Origin: Flavobacteriales bacterium
GTDB lineage: Bacteria > Bacteroidota > Bacteroidia > Flavobacteriales_D > CAJJDF01
Reading direction: 5' to 3'
Assembly: GCA_018609055.1 (NCBI GenBank)
Contig: JABAYJ010000001.1
Coordinates: 124,001 to 188,000, forward strand
Length of the DNA stretch: 64,000 nucleotides
Shown here in pieces: positions 60,496-64,000 of this stretch. The notes under the pieces were generated by a model. The model was not told the DNA's origin. It made no database searches and was given only the letters and a program-made list of their open reading frames with translations. The translations under genes were made by a program, and so were the position numbers. Position 1 is the first letter of the stretch. Each line of letters opens with the position of its first letter.

Positions 60496-61647
60496 ATGAA
60501 AACATCTGTTTGGATTCTTGTCCTTTTTACTCTGTTTGCTTGTTCGAATCAAAAAGATTCGAATAAAGCTCAAACACTCGAGATAATTGAAACTGAAAAA
60601 CCTTTGATTAAACTTCCAAAAAATATCATTTTGATGATTGGTGATGGAATGGGTATTTCTCAAATTACTGCAGGGATGTATGCCAATGGAAACAAATTGA
60701 ACTTAGAAAGGTGTAAAGTTATTGGACTTATTAAAACGAATTCTGAAGATGATTTAATAACCGATTCAGCTGCAGGAGCAACAGCATTTGCCACAGGTAA
60801 AAAAACCAAAAATGGAAAGATTTCTCAGTCAATGAAAGATTCTATTAATTATAAAACCTTTATAGAATATGCCGAAGAAAACAATAAAGCCACTGGAATT
60901 GTAGTAACTAGCACAGTTACTCATGCAACTCCAGCTTGTTTTTATGCCCACTTCCCAAGGAGGTATGAGGCTAACGAACCTATTTCGGCACAATTTATTA
61001 ATAGTGGTATAGATGTGCTTATTGGTGGTGGTGAAAAATATTTTGAAAAAAGATCTGACGGAAGAAATTTATACGAGGAATTAAAATCTAAAAACTACAC
61101 TGTTTTAGATACTTTGACTGAAGATTTTTCTACTGAAGGAATATCTAAAATGATATATCTCTATTCTCCTACCCAGCCAGGAAAATTAGTGTTCGAAAAA
61201 GGGGATAATGCTCCAAGTAGAGGTCCAATATTACCTTTGGCTACAGAAAAAGCATTGGAGGTTTTAAAGAAAGATACTAATGGTTTTTTTATGATGGTAG
61301 AAGGTTCTCAAATTGATTGGGGAGGGCATAATAACGATTCGCCTTATATTATTCGTGAAATGATTGACTTTGATAACGCAATACAAAAAGTACTAGACTT
61401 TGCAGACCAGGATGGTGAAACACTTGTAATTATTACAGCCGATCACGAAACGGGTGGGTATGCAATTATTGGTGGTGATTTAGACGGAACAAACCTTGTT
61501 GGTGGTTTTTCTACTTTAAAACATAGTGCAGCAATGATTCCTGTTTTTGCTTACGGGCAAGGAGCCGAAAATTTTGTTGGTATTTACGACAACACACAAA
61601 TTTTTTATAAAATGATGGAAGCTTTTCAGTTTTCGTTAGACCAATAG
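60496..61647 (+). CDS. Alkaline phosphatase lipoprotein
   Basis: 383 aa from ATG 60496; lipoprotein signal MKTSVWILVLFTLFAC. Metal and catalytic motifs of the PhoA/PhoB superfamily: IILMIGDGMGISQITAG, LITDSAAGATAFATGKKTKN (Ser nucleophile in DSAAG), TSTVTHATPACFYAH, GSQIDWGGHNND and IITADHETGGYAI. Cleaves phosphate monoesters in the periplasm or at the surface, most likely for phosphate scavenging. Follows a clear promoter and precedes the fRMsr gene by 2 bases. No Pho-box-like operator noted. Confidence 0.92.
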   Translation: MKTSVWILVLFTLFACSNQKDSNKAQTLEIIETEKPLIKLPKNIILMIGDGMGISQITAGMYANGNKLNLERCKVIGLIKTNSEDDLITDSAAGATAFATGKKTKNGKISQSMKDSINYKTFIEYAEENNKATGIVVTSTVTHATPACFYAHFPRRYEANEPISAQFINSGIDVLIGGGEKYFEKRSDGRNLYEELKSKNYTVLDTLTEDFSTEGISKMIYLYSPTQPGKLVFEKGDNAPSRGPILPLATEKALEVLKKDTNGFFMMVEGSQIDWGGHNNDSPYIIREMIDFDNAIQKVLDFADQDGETLVIITADHETGGYAIIGGDLDGTNLVGGFSTLKHSAAMIPVFAYGQGAENFVGIYDNTQIFYKMMEAFQFSLDQ

Positions 61648-61649
61648 AA

Positions 61650-62126
61650 ATGGCAGAAGATTTAAACCTATCAAAAACCTTATCAAAAGAAGGTAAGTAC
61701 GAAGAATTAATCCCTCAACTGAAGGCATTAATAACTGGAGAAGAAGATGTAATAGCTAATTTGGCTAATGTTTCTGCTGGATTGAAAGAGGCTTTCGGGT
61801 TTCTTTGGGTTGGATTTTATCTTGTTAAAAATAATGAATTAGTTTTAGGACCTTTTCAGGGGCCAGTTGCTTGTACCAGAATTAGAAAAGGAAAAGGAGT
61901 TTGTGGTGTTTCTTGGGATAAAGCTGAAACTGTAATAGTTCCAGATGTAGAAAAATTTAATGGACACATAACTTGTAGCTCATTATCAAAATCAGAAATC
62001 GTGATTCCTATTCTCAAAAACAAAGAAGTAATAGCCGTATTGGATGTGGATAGTTCAGAATTAAATACCTTTGACGAGATTGACAATAAGTATTTATCGT
62101 CATTACTAAATGAAATAATTTTTTAA
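61650..62126 (+). CDS. msrC: Free methionine-(R)-sulfoxide reductase (GAF type)
   Basis: 158 aa GAF domain. Three conserved Cys of fRMsr are present: VACTRIRKGKGVCGVSW (two) and HITCSSLSKSEIVIPILKNK (one); FGFLWVGFYLVKNNELVLGP and AVLDVDSSELNTFDEIDNKY complete the fold. Reduces free Met-R-sulfoxide and protects against oxidation. Two bases after the alkaline phosphatase; shares its transcript. The symbol follows the E. coli MsrC name for this family. Confidence 0.92.
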   Translation: MAEDLNLSKTLSKEGKYEELIPQLKALITGEEDVIANLANVSAGLKEAFGFLWVGFYLVKNNELVLGPFQGPVACTRIRKGKGVCGVSWDKAETVIVPDVEKFNGHITCSSLSKSEIVIPILKNKEVIAVLDVDSSELNTFDEIDNKYLSSLLNEIIF

Positions 62127-62150
62127 GTTTTAAGTTACTATAATCTCTAA

Positions 62151-63743
62151 ATGAAATTCATTTACTACATATCGCTTTTGTTAGGAATTATCCTCTTACA
62201 AAACTGTGCGCAAATATCTGCCCCTACCGGAGGAGATCCAGATATTATTCCACCAGCTTTAGATAGTAATGGAACTGTTCCATTAAATTATTCTACAAAT
62301 TTTAGAGGAAACCAAATCGTGTTAACTTTTAACGAATATTTTGTGCTAAAAAATCCTACTGCCAATGTGTTCTTTTCGCCAAGTATAGAAAACGAACCGA
62401 AGTTTATTACCAAAGGAAAAACGCTTACTATTCTCTTTGAAAGGCAATTAAAAGAAAATACTACTTACACCATTAATTTTGGTGATGCCATTTCTGATTA
62501 TACTGTAGGGAACAAGATTCTTGATTTTAAATATGTGTTTTCTACAGGGGATTATATTGATTCTATGTCTACCAGAGGAAAAGTAATTGATGCTTTTACA
62601 GGAAAACCAGCAGAAGGAGTTGTGGTTATGTTGTATGAAGATTTTTCGGATTCTATAGTCTCTAAAAGCAAACCTATTTACTATTCCGTTACTGATAAAC
62701 AGGGTAATTATTTAATGAATTATCTAAAATCAGGAACCTATAAACTGTTCGCACTTAAGGATGGAAACAGAAATTTTTTGTACGATTTACCTAACGAGCA
62801 ATTAGCTGGTAAGGATTCTCTAATCTCCTTATTTTCGGATACAGTTCCTTCTTATTCAGTAATTTCTATATTCACCAAAGATTACAAAAAACAAGCTTTA
62901 ACAACAAAAAAATATTACTATCCAGGTAAATTGGTAATGACTTTTGCACGTACTGCAGATTCAATAACTATTTACAAAAGCGATAGCACAGAGTTAAAAT
63001 ACGAATCTATAGAAATAAACGAAAAGCGAGATTCTGTGGTTATATGGAAACCGAATTTAGGTCTTGAAAAATCTACTTTAAAAGTTTGGTTGGATACAAC
63101 CCTGGAAGCGATTAACATTTATCCTTTTCCAGCACCTAAAAAAGCTCCTAACTTAAAAGCAAAACCTAAGTCACGAACAATAAGCAAGAATAAGCCATTC
63201 ACTCTTGTTTTTGAACAACCTATAGATAGTTTTAGCATAAATGGTGTAACAGTGTTTAAAGACACTAACGAGTTAGCTTTATCATCTGTTTCTAAGAATA
63301 ACCAAAGTCTTATTTTAGTTTTTGACTCAAAAGAGGACGAAAGCTACAAATACTTAATTCTACCAAATACGGTTACTGATATTTTTGGAATACAAAACAC
63401 GGATACAATTACAGGAAGAATCACAATTAGAAAAGATGATTACTTTGGAAGTTTTACTCTTAAGCTAAAACCTAAAAATGACTCGGTAAATTACCTCATT
63501 TCAATTTTAGATGATAAAGGAAACTTGATAGAGAAACAAACTGCATCTGGAGTTTCTGAAGTCAACTTCAAAAATCTAAAACCTGGAAAATACTCGATAA
63601 AAGCAGTAGAAGATTTAAACCAAAATGGAAAATGGGATACTGGCGATTATTACCTAAAACTAAAACCTGAACAAGTTTTTTACTTCCCTATGGAAATAGA
63701 AATACGATCTAATTGGGAAATGGCTGAGAGCTGGGGGATTTAG
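62151..63743 (+). CDS. Ig-like domain lipoprotein
   Basis: 530 aa; lipobox LLQNC near residues 15-19. The first domain (APTGGDPDIIPPALDSNGTV ... IVLTFNEYFVLKNPTANVFF ... LKENTTYTINFGDAISDYTV) is a Big_5-like Ig domain of the Bacteroidota type; next comes a carnitine/CNA-like or carboxypeptidase-regulatory unit (RGKVIDAFTGKPAEGVVVML), then further beta domains, ending with LNQNGKWDTGDYYLKLKPEQ. Surface lipoprotein of unknown role, in an operon with fRMsr (24-base gap). Confidence 0.85.
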   Translation: MKFIYYISLLLGIILLQNCAQISAPTGGDPDIIPPALDSNGTVPLNYSTNFRGNQIVLTFNEYFVLKNPTANVFFSPSIENEPKFITKGKTLTILFERQLKENTTYTINFGDAISDYTVGNKILDFKYVFSTGDYIDSMSTRGKVIDAFTGKPAEGVVVMLYEDFSDSIVSKSKPIYYSVTDKQGNYLMNYLKSGTYKLFALKDGNRNFLYDLPNEQLAGKDSLISLFSDTVPSYSVISIFTKDYKKQALTTKKYYYPGKLVMTFARTADSITIYKSDSTELKYESIEINEKRDSVVIWKPNLGLEKSTLKVWLDTTLEAINIYPFPAPKKAPNLKAKPKSRTISKNKPFTLVFEQPIDSFSINGVTVFKDTNELALSSVSKNNQSLILVFDSKEDESYKYLILPNTVTDIFGIQNTDTITGRITIRKDDYFGSFTLKLKPKNDSVNYLISILDDKGNLIEKQTASGVSEVNFKNLKPGKYSIKAVEDLNQNGKWDTGDYYLKLKPEQVFYFPMEIEIRSNWEMAESWGI

Positions 63744-63763
63744 GATTGAATTAAGATTTCAAA

Positions 63764-64000
63764 ATGGAAAAATCGGAATTAATATTAAGTATTTTAAAAC
63801 TAACTATTGAGGGAGAGAAGTACGAAAAGAAAATATCTCAACAAATTCAATATTTAAACGTAAAAGATACTGAACATACTGGAATAGGACTTTTTGTTTA
63901 CTTTGATTATAACGCTAAAATTGAACAATTCAGGCTGTCTAAAACTGAACTAGAAGATTTGTTTGGAGATTTTAATCATCAATTAGAAAAATATGAATTG
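63764..64000 (+). CDS. Unknown protein, 3' end outside window
   Basis: Open from ATG 63764, 20 bases after the previous stop, through the window edge (79 codons seen). Begins MEKSELILSILKLTIEGEKY; no signal peptide or membrane helix; ends within the sequence FNHQLEKYEL. Rich in charged residues and small helices. No family recognised from this part. Confidence 0.6.
   Translation, partial: MEKSELILSILKLTIEGEKYEKKISQQIQYLNVKDTEHTGIGLFVYFDYNAKIEQFRLSKTELEDLFGDFNHQLEKYEL

Noticed and set aside
1..64000. Defence island, prophage, IS element or CRISPR array
   Set aside because: No transposase, integrase, Cas, restriction or phage structural gene and no regularly spaced repeats were seen.

Overview
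The window is AT-rich chromosomal DNA of a Bacteroidota bacterium, most likely a marine member of the Flavobacteriales. The evidence is taxon-specific content: gldC, two proteins with type IX secretion (T9SS) C-terminal sorting domains, a TonB-dependent receptor paired with a DUF4249 lipoprotein, a TPR/DUF4292/EnvC cell-envelope operon, lineage-type tyrosine and tryptophan dioxygenases, and many TAnnTTTG (-7) promoter elements with no clear Shine-Dalgarno sequences. No species is assigned. About 55 protein genes, one tRNA-Val, several factor-independent terminators and three or four broken genes are visible. I saw no phage, IS element, CRISPR array or dedicated defence island; most of the window is core genome.

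Layout. 1-7969 (+): 3'-most ~1037 codons of secA, an orphan solute-binding lipoprotein, a DUF2867 gene split by TGA, a Wzx-like flippase, a DUF6695-type protein with a small companion, a decayed ECF sigma factor and a TonB C-terminal-domain protein. 7973-12640 (-): EnvC-like activator, DUF4292 lipoprotein, TPR lipoprotein and a sugar nucleotidyltransferase. 12806-15247 (+): Wzz-like chain-length regulator and O-antigen ligase/polymerase. 15244-22020 (-): two large unknown exported proteins, a lipoprotein, an LptF/LptG permease, a START-like protein and SixA. 22177-25463 (+): uvrA, a small membrane protein, and a second copy of the uvrA 3' tail that forms one arm of a terminator. 25486-28922 (-): DUF2490 and two tandem CotH-kinase lipoproteins. 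29078-33268: lipoprotein, GT-C-like membrane protein, gldC, a second TGA-split TonB-domain gene and a HEAT-like protein. 33349-38959 (+): ftsX, DUF3098, uppP, truB, queA, ispD, GNAT, unknown. 39031-40107 (-): thiL. 40204-44749 (+): small lipoprotein, then hmgA, hppD, tryptophan-dioxygenase family protein and a 2OG-Fe(II) oxygenase. 44829-49825 (-): M42 peptidase, mreD, mreC, mreB, purH. 50041-53580: tRNA-Val and two divergent T9SS cargo proteins. 53668-64000: GT2, dusB, CPBP protease, recO, DUF4249/TonB-dependent receptor pair, alkaline phosphatase, fRMsr, Ig-like lipoprotein and one truncated unknown gene.

Functional themes are envelope building and export (SecA, FtsX, MreBCD, UppP, LptF/G, flippase, Wzz, ligase, EnvC), surface display (T9SS cargo, CotH and other lipoproteins), aromatic amino-acid breakdown, and RNA/DNA maintenance (TruB, QueA, DusB, UvrA, RecO).

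The most unusual signals are genome-evolution ones: two conserved-family genes each interrupted by a single in-frame TGA with the rest of the family sequence intact (3992-3994 and 31954-31956); TGA used as a genuine terminal stop only twice, both times in ATGA overlaps with the next gene; and a duplicated uvrA tail whose nine matched codons differ from the intact copy only at synonymous positions. I did not find a clearly new multi-gene system. The CotH/DUF2490 cassette, the 436/718-residue exported pair and the 2OG-oxygenase in the aromatic operon are the best candidates for unexplained function.
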